DNA from: Vigna angularis
Lineage: Eukaryota; Streptophyta; Magnoliopsida; Fabales; Fabaceae
Length of the DNA stretch: 64,000 nt
Reading direction: 5' to 3'
Assembly (NCBI RefSeq): GCF_016808095.1
Contig: NC_068976.1
Span: 34,466,371 to 34,530,370, forward strand
Shown here: one piece after another, positions 22,787-34,777 of the stretch
Position numbering within the stretch: position 1 is the first letter of the stretch
Layout: the number at the start of each line of letters is the position of its first letter
Notes under the pieces: model-generated
What the model was told of the DNA's origin: nothing
What the model saw: only the letters and a program-made list of their open reading frames with translations
The model's database searches: none
Program-made: the position numbers and the translations under genes

Positions 22787-23060
22787 GACGGTTGCTCAAT
22801 TTCACCTTCAAAACGCAGAACAAAATGATCAATATAGCTATTTAAGGCTTTGAATAAACTTCGAAACGAAGATTCCTTTCTTTTTCTGCCCTCAATCGTG
22901 AAGATTTTGAAAATTTTCCTTCTCATTCGGAAGCGGTGACCCAGTTATGGGGAAGTAAAATAAAAATCTGTTGAAACTTCACACGCTACGCGGATACTTT
23001 AGATTAGATTTTGAGAAGAAACCTGTGATTGAACTTCGTTCATTCTGACTGAGAAAACTA
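22787..23060 (-). promoter_or_regulatory. 5' leader and promoter region of the GRDP gene
   Basis: Sequence upstream of the ATG at 22784-22786 is less AT-rich than the DNA beyond 23080, as expected for a 5' UTR and core promoter. No unambiguous TATA box placed. Confidence 0.3.
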
Positions 23061-23940
23061 TTGAGGTGGGTTTTATTTTGGGGTTTATAACTATGAAATA
23101 ATTTTTAGTGAGTTTAAAACTGTCTTCGCTAATTAATATTGAAATTTAAAATTAATTTTATATCCAAAAGAATAATTTGATTAATTTTAAAAGATTTAAT
23201 TATGAATTTACTTTCCATACTGTTCAACGTCTCTTTATTTTTATTTTTTTCTTAAAATGATTTAATTTGATCAATACCGTTAAATTAACCGTAGTGTCGT
23301 GTTTGTATCAATGACATTTTTAATTTTTTCATATTTTTAAATTAAAAAAAAAAACAAAAAATTGTCACAGGTCATCGTGTCATTGACCCTATTTGTTTTT
23401 AATTTAGTCCACGTATTTATAATTTAGGTTTTTTCTATTTTAAAATAAAGTAATTTGATCATCTCTAATTTAACATCAAATAATTAAATTTAATTACAAA
23501 TAAATGTTAAAATATTTTCTTTTAATTTATACATAAATCACTCTCTTTAAATATTTAAATTAATTTATTTTTTACATAAAAAATTTCTATTAAAACATGA
23601 TTTTTTAAATATACTAAAAATTAAATATAAAGTAACTTGTAATTTTTAAATATTTAATATAATAAAATATTTTAATGGTAATAAGTATCCCTTTACATTA
23701 ACATTTTTAACATTTTTAAAAAATTACAAGTTTAAATAGTAATTTTTTTAATGTAAAAATATAAAAGAAATTAATATTCAGGTGAAACAATTTATGTATA
23801 AATTATAAAAAAATATTTTTACAAGTATATATAAATTGTAATTATGTTTATTTATAAATTTAGTTTTCAATTAGAACGACAAAATTACTTTATTTAAAAA
23901 AATAAATTGAATCGAAATTATAAATGTGAAGACTAAATTG
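23061..23940. other. AT-rich intergenic DNA
   Basis: Long A/T runs and no coding or RNA feature that I can support. Confidence 0.5.
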
Positions 23941-24398
23941 GAAATGAATATTATCATGATAACAAGAGTGACACATGTGGCAGTTTCTGTTTTTTTTTTA
24001 AATAAAAATTCTTTTTAAAAGAATAAAAAGATAAAAAAATTTACTAATTGGCATGTGATATGCAGATGCACAGTGTTAAAGTGAATCTAAAAAAAAATAA
24101 ATTGAACTGTTTTAAAAAATAGAAATATTAAATTGAATAAAAAAAATTAAACCAACGAAACAAATATAAAAATCAAATGTATAATTAAATCATTTTAAAA
24201 TTAAAAAAAATATTAATTTTATATGATTTTTAACATTATAATCTAAGTATTTTCTTAAACAAAACTGTGTACCGTGTTTTCAATTTAATCAATCTATAAT
24301 TTTTTTTCTAAAAATTTATAAGTTTACTTTAGTTTAAATTGTGATTAGTAACATTCTTTTAAGACTAAAAGACTAGAGTGGTAACATGATACTACTAC
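23941..24398. repeat. Roughly 460-bp intergenic tandem repeat, unit 1
   Basis: Runs from a GACACATGTGGCAG block through TCAATCTATAATTTTTTTTC to GAGTGGTAACATGATACTAC. Two further diverged copies follow at about 27000-27467 and 27468-27920. The three would be adjacent but for the 2.5-kb insertion at 24399-26954. Confidence 0.75.
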
Positions 24399-24539
24399 TC
24401 TACTATTACTCTAAGACCCATACAAAATATTTACCTTAATAGTAACAATTTTATTACTAATAGTAATAAATTTCTTTATGAATGAAAAATATGATAAGTT
24501 TATGTAAAAATAAAATGTGGAAAGTTAAATAAGAAATTT

Positions 24540-24602
24540 TGGTAGCTTAATTGGTAGAAAATTGTGGTGATTTCAAGAACATGAGTTCAAACTCTTTTCT
24601 AC
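24540..24602 (+). other. tRNA-like (SINE-type) sequence
   Basis: GGTAGCTTAATTGGTAGA resembles a tRNA 5' arm with A box, and GAGTTCAAACTC a T arm/B box, followed by oligo-A stretches. The anticodon arm does not fold well by eye, so this is at best a tRNA-derived relic inside the LTR. Confidence 0.25.
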
Positions 24603-24782
24603 CTTTTTGTTAAAAAAAAATTAAAAAAAAATTAAAATATTGATAGTGGATAAAGCATTCCATGTTTTAAGGCATTATTGAGGAATCCATTATGTAAATG
24701 GTGATTAAGATATTAATATAATAAAATAATATTAAAATAATAAATAATATTAAAAAATTGTTGAATAGTAAAATTTTTGGAC

Positions 24783-24790
24783 TATAAATA
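24783..24790 (+). promoter_or_regulatory. TATA box of solo LTR copy 1
   Basis: TATAAATA followed about 40 bp downstream by a purine-rich leader; a plausible U3/R promoter on the plus strand. Confidence 0.45.
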
Positions 24791-24990
24791 GCCATGAGAG
24801 GGGAGGATATTTTGTGCAAAGAGAGGAATAATCAAGTGAGAAACCTTGAGAAATAGAGAAGAAAGAGTTAGGAAGAAATTTTTAGTTGCAAGAAGAGTAG
24901 AGGCTTTGCAGGGTTTTCGGGGAAACAAATTCGAAGCAAGAGAAGTCTGAAATAGAGGTAAGGGGAGCTAGATTTTTGTTGCTTGGTAGC

Positions 24991-24991
<1 letters not shown>

Positions 24992-25031
<40 letters not shown>
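24992..25031. repeat. (TA)n microsatellite
   Basis: About 20 uninterrupted TA units in the LTR, at a position equivalent to the longer (TA)n at 40766-40857 in the second copy. Confidence 0.95.
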
Positions 25032-25037
<6 letters not shown>

Positions 25038-25459
25038 GCAATGAACTCTGTGCTGTGCCACTGATTTCGCTAGAAATTAGTTAATGCATGTTGAAATTTA
25101 ATGCCTCTTGAATGATGAACTATGTGCTGATGATTTTCAGGCTGTGAGCTGATTTAAACGTGTTGTGTGACTGCAATGGAGGATGTTAGATGAGAAAAAT
25201 CTGAGGTAGCAGCTGTATGGTGAAAGTTAAGAGGATTTGGTAGTGTTTTGGGTCACTTGAGAGGAAGTGAGGTAGTGATTTTGAGCAATTGGGGCCTAAT
25301 GCGAAATTGGACTGTTGGGGTAGTCTTAGGCACTGTATTGTGACTTGTTTGAGCCACTAAATTGGTCAAAAACCTGTGCAAAGTGGTAGAATTGAATTTG
25401 GGTCCTTAAGTTGAGAAATTTGATGTTTTAGAGTAGGATTTGGTTCCTAATCACTTTAG

Positions 25460-25850
25460 ATTTGGTACCGTTCGGTCAGGTGTTGATTTGGTACCGTTCG
25501 GTCAGGTGTTGAGTTGTTACCGTTCGGTCAGGTGTTGAGTTGTTACCGTTCGGTCAGATGTTGATTTGGTACCGTTCGGTCAGATGTTGATTTGGTACCG
25601 TTCGGTCAGGTGTTGATTTGGTACCATTCGGTCAGGTGTTGATTTGGTACCGTTCGGTCAAGTGTTGATTTGGTACCGTTCGGTCAGGTGTTGATTTGGT
25701 ACCGTTCGGTCAGGTGTTGATTTGGTACCGTTCGGTCAGGTGTTGATTTGGTACCGTTCGGTCAGGTGTTGATTTGGTACCGTTCGGGCAGGTGTTGATT
25801 TGGTACTGTTCGGTCAGGTGTTGATTTGGTATCGTTCGGTCTTGATGGTG
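25460..25850. repeat. 26-bp minisatellite with core TACCGTTCGGTCAGGTGTT
   Basis: About fifteen units of GATTTGGTACCGTTCGGTCA plus GGTGTT, mostly 26 bp, with point differences (GAGTTGTTACCG in early units). Degenerate CGTTCGG/GCTCGG motifs continue to about 25985. The minus-strand frame through it is a repeat artefact. Confidence 0.92.
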
Positions 25851-26959
25851 CTCGGTCTTGATACTGCTCGGTCTTAGTGGTACGTGGTCTAAATAGCGTT
25901 CGGCCAAAGCTCTCAGTGCTCGGCAAAAGTCATACCGTTCGGCCAAAGCCCTAAGTGCTCGGCCAAAGTTCATAGTGTTCGGTTCCAACCTCTTTTAGTC
26001 TTGTTTTGGGTTGAATTAAATGTGTGGGATGATTGCAACGCGTAGTATGATGTGATAATGTGATTAGATTACAAGTATGTGAGTATGTGAAACATGTTTG
26101 GTGGTTAAAAATATGTGCTTGTACTAGTATGGTTGATGGACGTAATTCCATGGATCTCAAAGGAAGGTCACATGCTGGTGCCCTATAGTGTTGGACGTAA
26201 TTCCATGATCTTTCAGGAGAAAATTCATGGTGGTGTCCTAGTAATGTTTAGAATGAATTGCATGGTAGCTCAGTCTTGGGGGTTTTCCTAACGCTCCAAT
26301 GGTCTTTCATTCTCAAGTAGAGAGGATTGATTCATGTGGTAAGGAGTAGCAGGAGGTCCTAGTCTTGGATGCTTCTAGTATGGTCCAAGGTGAGTGATAA
26401 CGGACTAACCTCGTGAGTGTGGTAGGGTGAAACCCATTGGCAATGGCTTTGCAAAGCAATAGAAGCCACCACGAGTGCATAACCCGCCATAGCTCGGCAG
26501 TCATTCTAGTCCGGACAAGTCGGTTTATAAAGTAACAAGTCTTGTTATGTCATTTTACCATGTTTGAGTGACTTTTGCATGTCATGTGAGGTTGAATAAC
26601 ATGCTTTTTATATCTAGCTCACCCTTGCTTGTTTGTGTTGCTTGTGTATGTTTCTTTTGCGATGATCATCCACTTGGGTGGGAGCAGATGGCGAGGAGGT
26701 TCTTTTGGAGACGACCTTGGAAGTTGAGGACAATGTTGTTGCCTAGTCTCCTTAGGATGTTATCGATTATTGTTTGTATTTTGAAATACTGTTTCCCTTT
26801 AAGTTTACAATTTAGATCTCTTTCGAGTTGAAGTTTAATTTCTGAAGTTACTTTGAAGATAATTGTAATGCTTAATTACTTTGACTATTTTCCTATATTA
26901 TGCATGATGACGTCTTTATTATATATGTTTTTCTATATATTTTGGGACGTCACAACTAC

Positions 26960-27920
26960 CACATCTTTTAAGACTAGAAGACTAGAGTGGTAACATGACA
27001 CTACTACCCCGTGACCATAATTTGACATATGACACATTTTGTTTTTAAAAAAAATAAAAAATTCTTTTTAACAGCATAAAAAAATAAAAACTTTTACCAA
27101 TTGACATATAACATGTACGGATATACAGTTAAAGTGAATCTAAAAAAAAATTCAAATTGGACTGTTTTAAAAAACTAGAAATATTAAATTGAATCCAAGA
27201 AAATAAAAAATAAAAACAAAATTAAACCAACCAAACAGATACAAAATCCAAATGTATAATTAAATCAATTTAAAATTAAGGGAAATATTAACTTGATATG
27301 ATTCTTAATATTATAATCTAAGTATTTTCTTAAACAAAACTGTGTACAGTGTTCTCAATTTAATCAATCTATAATTTTTTTTCTAAAAATTTGAAAGTTT
27401 ACTTTAGTCTAAATTGTGATTAGTAACATTCTTTTAAGATATAGTGGTAACATGATACTACTACCACATGATGTGACCATAATTTGACAAATGACGGTTT
27501 TTGTTTTTAAAACAAATTAGAAATTCTTTTTAAAAGAAAAAATAAATAATTTTTTTTACCAATTTACATGTGGCATGTGCAGGCACACGATTAAAGTGAA
27601 TCTAACAAAAAAAGAATCAAATTGAATTGTTTTAAAAATAGAAATATTAAATTGAATCCAAAAAAATAAAAAATAAAAACAAAATTAACCAACCAAACAA
27701 ATACAAAATCCAAATGTATAATTAAATCATTTCAAAATTAAGGAAAATATTAACTTGATATGATTCTTAACATTGTAATCTAAGTATTTTTCTTAAACAA
27801 AACGTTGTACCGTGTTTTGAGTTTAATCAATCTATAATTTTTTTTTCTAAACATTTGAAAGCTTACTTTAGTCTAAATTGTGATTAGTAACATTATTTTA
27901 AGACTAGAAGACCAGAGTGG
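26960..27920. repeat. Intergenic tandem repeat, units 2 and 3
   Basis: Two ~460-bp copies of the unit at 23941-24398, recognised by GTGACCATAATTTGACA, ATAATTAAATCA, ATCTAAGTATTTT and GTGATTAGTAACAT in the same order. Units differ by many small indels. Confidence 0.75.
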
Positions 27921-29882
27921 TAATAAATAATAAAGTTTAGAGATTAAATTTACCATACATAATAAATTTGGATTTCTTATTTTGAAAGACTAATATAAAA
28001 ATGTTTAAATGTTTCAAATTAAAATAATAGTTTATCTTAATTTTTTTTTTCTTTTTCAATTTTAAGTTCATCGATTGTCATTATTAGAATCAATCACCAC
28101 ACATATGAGTTATTGTCTACTTTTTTAGCCTAAAACTTTGTCATGGTTTTGTTTTTAAAAGACACACCATAGCGTTAAAAAAATATTTAAATTATCTTTG
28201 ACCCCGACTCTTAAGCGATGTGGTACGATTGGATGTATCGGAGAGTAAGTTCCCTAGTCGAAGTACGAGAGGAATGAAGGTTCATCCCTAATGAAGGGTT
28301 AAGGAAACTGATTATTCGTTTTTAAAACCTTGTTTTCGACCCACGGTGGACGTTAATGTTCCGATCCCAAGTTCATCAATTGTCATCGTTAAGGTCAATC
28401 TCCGCACAACTGAGGTATTGTTCACTTTGGACCTGGAGTTTCATCATGATTTTGTTCTTAAAAAGCATCTTAGAGGGTGGAATGAGTATTTAAAGTGCCT
28501 TTGGCCTCGATTCCTAAGCGATGTGCGAGTATTGAGCACATAAGGACATAAGTGCCACTGTTTGGCCCCAAAGGGATCTCCCCCTGTGTTTTAGCTCCTA
28601 GGATATTTGTTGTATCTCCCACTGTTTGCTTATATTTGATGAGACTAATTGATTACATAAACACTGTAACCGATTACTTCATACAAATATGCTTTGTGCA
28701 AGTGGTTTTGTCATTTAAAAACATGAGTATGCATACTACAGATGTAAACACATGTATGACCATAGTAAGTATGCAAACGAATCAGTTCAAGCACACACAA
28801 ACATGTAAATGCAGATATGCATATCAAAAACATTTTAGTGTCATGCAAGAAACATATAGAAACATTTCTGTTGTTGTTATCATAAAAAACAAAACACACA
28901 AGGGATTGGGTTTACATTACTCTCCCTATCAACAAACTCAAATAAGACAAGGTCTAGCTTCCCTTACCTCACAAGAAACAACCCCAACTCAAAGAACACT
29001 CCGCCGATTACTTGAACCGCAAGGAATACCTCGACGAACCTAGGAAACACCAAATTGAAAACATATAGAGTCCTTAGAACTCGATGAACCAAGAATGAGT
29101 AAGAGAGACATGATTACACATGCAACAATACCAAATTCTTCTAAACCAGATTGGAAACGGAGGAGAAAAGGAGTCGGAACTTACTTGCTCTATTCTTGAA
29201 ATTGATCGACTAGATATGGAGATAACTCAGTTGTGATCTCCTAGGAACTTCCTGATCATCAAACAAATTATCAGGGGTTAGAAATCTTAGAGAGATGTGA
29301 GAGAGAACAAAGAAAAAGAATTTTAGAGAGATAGACGATATTTTAAGTAATGAAACGAGTTTAAAAAATTCTATTTATATTATTGAATTATTTTAAAATA
29401 AAATATTTGGTCTCATTACTTTAATACACATACCAACTCTAATACTCTATTTTCTAAGTTCTTAAACAGATAAAATATTTAATTAAAAATATAGAAATTT
29501 GTAATGAACTGATTTAATTAAATTAAAATTTTATTAATACTTACGAATTGTGGTTAAAAAAGATTCAGATTTTTTTTTTAATACTTATTGAAGTGTATTT
29601 TAAATAGGAACCGATTTAAATTTAAATATGAATTTGTTAAAAAATTATAAATAAATTCATTTTTACCTTTTATCTTCTTTTCCTTTTATTTTATTTTAAA
29701 TAAAAAAATCCATGCGTGTTTTTCTTTTTATTTTTTAATTTCTTTTTCTACTTTCATGTCTCACCACTTTAGCAATAAAGAGAGACGTAATGAGAAAGTA
29801 TCTTGATCACGCTCTTCTAATATTTACCTCTCCTTTTTTAAAACGACATGCTTAATGTCGCCAACGATATCATTATATATTA
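27921..29882. other. Intergenic DNA, unclassified repeat-like sequence
   Basis: 28200-29250 is less AT-rich and looks like retroelement-derived DNA (ATTGATTACATAAACACTG, GTAACCGATTACTTC), but I found no PBS, protease or polymerase motif and no clear ends. The plus-strand frame 28552-29043 has no recognisable domain. The remainder is AT-rich spacer. Confidence 0.4.
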
Positions 29883-29891
29883 TATTATATA

Positions 29892-30411
29892 GGTTTAATC
29901 CTTTACTATATCCTTATTTATGTACGAATGTCTCAATTGGGTCCTCGTTTTTTAAAGCGTAGCAAAATGGTCCCTAATTTTGAAAATTGATATCAATTGA
30001 GTCCTTTCCGTTAAGTTGGCTGGACGGCGTTAAAAAAATTGACGAGTGGATGCTGAGATGACGAACGAGCGCTCGTCCACCAGCGAACGAACGCTCGTCC
30101 AGCAGCGAACGAACGCTCGTCCACCAGAGAACGAACGGTCGTCCAGTGTGGAACGAACGGTTGTCCAGCAGTAAGAGGTCGACGAGCGTTCGTTCTCTGG
30201 TGGACGAGCGTTCGTTCGCTGCTGGACGAGCGTTCGTTCGTCATCTTAGCATCTCACTCATCAATTTTTTTAACGCCGTCCAGCCAACTTAACGGAAAGG
30301 ACTCAATTGATATGAATTTTCAAAATTAAGGACCATTTTGATACACTTTAAAAAACGAGGACCCAATTGAGAAATTCGTACATAAATAGGGATGTAGTAA
30401 AGGATTAAACC
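29892..30411. mobile_element. Foldback MULE-type MITE with perfect 9-bp target duplication
   Basis: Begins GGTTTAATCC and ends GGATTAAACC; the two halves are near-perfect inverted copies over ~240 bp (CCTTTCCGTTAAGTTGGCTG on the left, its complement on the right). TATTATATA occurs at 29883-29891 and 30412-30420. The centre (30060-30240) consists of short units with CGAACGAACGCTCGTCCA in both orientations. Nine-bp duplications point to a Mutator-mobilised element. No credible coding capacity. Confidence 0.88.
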
Positions 30412-30609
30412 TATTATATAAGGACGATAATTTTTTTAACCACTTTTAGTGTTGTATTTTTCGTTGCCAATTTTATTCTTTAATAAAATAAGATATATTT
30501 CTTTTGTGATTATATTATTATTTTCAAATATAATTGTCTAACTTTTTATCAATTCTTCATTTAAAATGATCACTGGTACATAAAGGACTTTTAACGTATG
30601 TTATTTTGG

Positions 30610-30915
30610 TTTTTTAACGTCAGATATAGACCTGACGTCTTTGTGGGTGACTTTAATCAGACGTCGAACTGTATACACCATACATCTATATAGACGTTGG
30701 ACTGTATACACCAGACGTCTATATAGATGTCGGTCGGTATACACCAGACGTCTATATGGACGTCGGATATGGATGTACCAGACGTCTATATAGACGTCGG
30801 ATGTATATGTATCCAACGTCTATAGACTTGGAACGTTTTGTTCACGGTAACTTGGATGTCTGTTTGTGCACTGACAGACGTCTATAGACGTCGGACATGA
30901 CATTAACAAACGTCT
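30610..30915. repeat. Left subterminal repeats of the CACTA element
   Basis: Repeated GACGTCTATATAGACGTCGG-type units, themselves partly palindromic (AGACGTCTATATAGACGTC), about every 40-45 bp. Probable transposase accessory binding sites by analogy with En/Spm. Confidence 0.8.
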
Positions 30916-30994
30916 ACTTGATTTTTTTTTTAAATTAATTTATTTTTACAATAAAACCACACCTGAAAAATAGAAAATTGTCCTAGAATAGTAT

Positions 30995-31000
<6 letters not shown>

Positions 31001-31050
<50 letters not shown>
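31001..31050. repeat. (TA)n then (TG)n microsatellite
   Basis: About 25 AT units followed by GTGTCTGTGTGTGTGTG, inside the CACTA element. Confidence 0.93.
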
Positions 31051-31054
<4 letters not shown>

Positions 31055-31189
31055 CTGTGTGTGTGTGTGTTTTTCAACTAAAGAAAGTTCTAATTAATCT
31101 AAAAAACAATCCAATACCAAAACTATCAAAATATAAACTTAAACTAAACCTAAGTAATGTTCAACAGCAAATATAAGTGTTCCTAGCTC

Positions 31190-32370
31190 CATCTTTGTAG
31201 AAGATAAGCTGTCCACTCCTGCCTTATCTACCTAATTGTGTCCTCTAGTATAGGAGATGTACTCTTGAAGCGCTGCAAAATGAAGAAAGATTCAATATGG
31301 TTTCATATATGTTCAAAGATGAATTTGGTTTGTAATGTATTGAAGGTATGCATCATTACCTCATTCTAGTCATCTGTAATGGCAGCTCGAATGATGGTCT
31401 TAATCCAAGACATGACATAGAAGCCACATTCCCATGAATCTAGCTGCTTGTTACACTAAAATGACAAACTAAATAGTAAAGAATTTAGATCATTCAATAA
31501 CATAGAAAATAATTAGAACTATAAATGACTTACAACCTTTGGATACAAAACTTGAACTAGTTGACCCCGGGATTTACCCATAACTCTATTTAGATTGAAA
31601 ACACAAAGTAAAATTAATATAACTATATTTATGATAAAAATTTAAGGTCAACATGAAATTCAAAGTCATTTTTGGAGAAACACTTACCCTTGAAGCATGT
31701 TTCTCAAGTCATTTTTCATCTTCCTGTGCAGCGAACAAAACCATATAATTTTACCTTATTTGGGAATCATGAGCATCAGCTGTCAGTGAGATCTATCATG
31801 AATCATAAATAGTTAGTAAACTAATTAAGTAAACTTTAATGAACTTTTACATAAAATAAAACATACCCATCAATGTATGGCACAAAGTATACGTCTCTAT
31901 TTGACTCAGTCATCCATGATTGCAAATAATTTTGTTTGCTTTCAAGTGTGTTATCAGAAGCTTGAATGGTCTGAGGTTCAACAAATCCATACATGGAAGA
32001 CCGACCTTGGTCTACAATGATTGTATCCATGTACTTAAAACAACAAAGTTAAGTTGTTAGAAACTAAGAATCTAAATAAAACTAATATGGAAGACAAAAT
32101 TAACTATCTTACATGCACCATAATTGAAGGATGGAAATATTCAACATCATGTCTCCCCCAATGATCTCCAATGCATCATTGAATGTGATATATAATGGCA
32201 CATGGGGGGTAGACCAAATACTCTCAAATCCCAGTATATTTCCAATGGTCCTCTCTTCAACCTAGGTAATCTTGTCATTAGCTTTGATAGAGGATCATCC
32301 TCCGCTTCAGTCATTTCATCATCTTCATCTATGAATGGCTCATGCATCAGCTGCTTTTGAGGACGTGTGA
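31190..32370 (-). pseudogene. Ulp1-like (C48) protease part of the CACTA element, broken
   Basis: Exons read leftward: DPLSKLMTRLPRLKRGPLEI (about 32280), MYGFVEPQTIQASDN and RDVYFVPYIDG (about 31870-32020), then SH-stop-QLMLMIPK and KIIWFCSLHR (about 31720-31790), and QLDSWECGFYVMSWIKT (31400-31460) with the catalytic Cys, ending RQEWTAYLLQRWS. The HWQL motif expected at the catalytic His reads H-stop-Q: TGA stands where TGG would be expected. Further stops follow (after IPK, and after ITDD where Trp is usual). Many plant CACTA elements carry such a protease downstream of the transposase; whether it is a separate gene or a C-terminal domain cannot be settled here. Confidence 0.7.
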
Positions 32371-32619
32371 ACTGAAGATAAGAATTTCAAAGTTATCAAT
32401 AAATATTTTTAAATTTAACATACAAATACTAATAATAAAAATATTATACATGTGGAGTAGCAATGTGTGACATGATCAATGCTCTAGACCAGGCTACAAA
32501 CGATCCTATGGCCTCTCCCACAAAATGAATTTTTGGAGTGGGTACAGGCACTTGAGCCTGGGGATCCCGAACCTCGTCAATCGTCAATCGTCATACGCAC
32601 GTCAATCCCTTTAAGATCT

Positions 32620-34777
32620 TCATGTATCTTTCAACAAGGTACATCCACCTCTGACTTGATGAACAATCAAATGAACCATGATATCAAAAAAAGAAGGTGG
32701 AAAATACATCTCTAATTCACATAGTAGTCTTATTCCTTCATTTTGCAATTGATCTAAACCTTGAGGGTCAACAACTTTCTTGCAAATGGCATTAAAGAAC
32801 AAACTCAGACGTGTCAGAATACCCCTAACAGAAAGAGGTAATATGCCTCGAATAACAACTGGTAACAATTGTTGCATCAATACATGACAATCGTGAGACT
32901 TTAAACCAACTAACTTTAACTCTTGCATAGAAACAAGGTTACTAATATTTGAAGAATAACCTTGTGGAACCTTCACACTTTTTAAAGAGTTACAAAAACT
33001 TTGTTTTTCTTTTTTAGAAAGAGTGTGACAGGCTGGGGGCAGATAGGTGCATATTTCTATTGTCTATGGATGTAACTCAGATCGGATTCCCATGTCAGCC
33101 AAATCCTGTCGTGCTTTTATTCCGTCTTTGCTCTTCCCTTTCACGTTTAATAAAGTTCCGATGACACTGTCACAAACATTTTTTTCAACGTGCATCACAT
33201 CAATACAATGTCTAACATCAAGTTTACACCAGTATGGAAGATTAAAAAATATTGAACGTTTCTTCCAAATGTTTCTTGCAAAGGTACTTTTATGATGTTT
33301 TCCGAACACAATGTCAATGTTTTTTATTTTTTTGTACACCTCTTCACCATTGTGGGGTCTGGACACAACCTCATCCTCAACACTTCCATTAAATTTTTTT
33401 TTCAATCTACGATAAGGGTGATTACGAGGAAGGAATTTCCGATGTCTTGTATATACCGTCTTCTGACCATGCTTCAATTGAAGGTAACTAGTGTTTTCTT
33501 CACAAATGAGACATGCAAAATGACCTTTAACTCTATAACCGCTCAAGTTTTCATAGGTTGGGAAATCATTTATAGTGCAAAACAACATTGCACGCAAACG
33601 AAAATTTTCTTCAACATGTGAATCGAACACTTCAACCCTTTCTTCCCACAACAATTTCAAATCATCAATTAAAGGTTTCAAGTAAACATCAATGTCATTT
33701 CCAGGTTGTCTAGGACCTGATATCATCATGGACAACATCACATATTTTCTCTGCACGCACAACAAAGGAGAAAGATTGTATATCATCAACATAACTGGCC
33801 ATGAACTATGTTTGCTACTTAAGTTCCCATAAGGATTCATACCATCAGTTGCAATGCAAGTCTTAAGTTTCTTGGATCTGCACCAAATTTTGGAAATGTT
33901 TCATCGATCTTCTTCCATTGTGCTGAATCAGTTGGGTGTCAAAGAAGATTATCGCACTTTCTTCCGGCAGTGTGCCATTTAAGGTTCTTTGCATCTTCTT
34001 TAACAGAGAACATACGTTTGAACCTAGGTAATATAGGCAAATACCACATCACCTTAGCAGGTGCACCATCATTACCTTCATCACTAGTGTTTCTGTCAGA
34101 TTTCTTCTTAAAACGGGATAAACCACATGTTGGACAATACTTTAGCGAAGCAAACTCCTTTATGTACAAAACACAATCATTAGGACAAGCATGTATCTTT
34201 TCATATTCAAGACCCATTGGACACAAAAAAATTTTTGTCTCGTAATTACGAATAGGTAGAGTATTATTTTCTGGAAGCATCTCCTTCAACAACTCCAACA
34301 ACTCTGTAAACTCTTATCGGTCCATCCATTCCTTGCTTTTAAACTAAACAACTTCAAAGTTGCAGACAGACGTGTAAAGTTCGAGCATCCTGGAAACAAT
34401 GGTTGGTCTGAATCATTTATAAGAGAATCATACAAATTAGCTCTTCCAAAATTATCTTCACCAACATCACGTATCATGTCCTCTAAATGATCACTCATCC
34501 ATTCTTCCACATAATTCGTTCCTCGTGACGTGGTAGGCTGGTCCAGTACTTCTCCATGCCAAGTCTAAACGGTATAAGTTCTCATTATGCCGAACATGAA
34601 TAGATAGTCACGCACATTGCCTAAGTCTTGTCGTATTTGATTAAGACAACGAACACAAGGACAAAAATATGTCCCGTTCACAGACTTTGCATTTTGTTGA
34701 ACATATTGCAAGAACACCGAAACACCCTTCTCATATTCTTCATTGATGCGACGTTCATTCATCCAGCTTCGATCCAT
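32620..34777 (-). pseudogene. TNP2-type CACTA transposase with DUF4218 region, frameshifted
   Basis: Order on the minus strand: transposase-associated N-terminus (MDRSWMNERRINEEYEKGV, FCPCVRCLN) at 34565-34777; MEEWMSDHLEDMIRD (34510); LLKEMLPENNTLPIRNYE, CPMGLEYEKIHACPNDCVLY and LKYCPTCGLSRF (33939-34300); TNP2 core MNPYGNLSSKHSSWPVMLMI ... KLDVRHCIDVMHVEKNVCDS (33064-33840); DUF4218 HDCHVLMQQLLPVVIRGIL ... GIRLLCELEMYFPPSFF (32620-32976). A stop lies near 33945 (after CDNLL), and frame changes near 33850 and 34300 interrupt it. It would have excised the element, but as read it cannot make full-length protein. Confidence 0.85.

Larger units (their letters stand above)
24399..26954. mobile_element. 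Probable solo LTR (copy 1 of a ~2.5-kb LTR family)
   Basis: Interrupts the tandem repeat: ACTAC at 24394-24398 is repeated at 26955-26959, a 5-bp duplication, and the right end is GGGACGTCACA. The left end begins TCTACTATTACTC, not canonical TG, so its 5' edge may be altered. Size and internal order match the better preserved copy at 39952-42422: TATA box, GAGAGG-rich leader, AT microsatellite, CGTTCGGTC repeats, then a shared block (26340-26530 against 41745-41935) with GGAGGTCCTAGTC and GGACTAACCTCG, and a GATGATCAT...GAGCAGA block. No coding region. Confidence 0.65.

Noticed and set aside
24540..24602. Functional tRNA gene
   Set aside because: A and B box-like motifs are present, but the anticodon arm and acceptor pairing are poor; kept only as a low-confidence tRNA-like relic.
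25710..25988. Minus-strand frame with RTERYQINT repeats
   Set aside because: Produced by the 26-bp minisatellite in the solo LTR.
28552..29043. 163-residue plus-strand frame as a host gene
   Set aside because: No recognisable domain, no splice structure, and it lies in repeat-like DNA.
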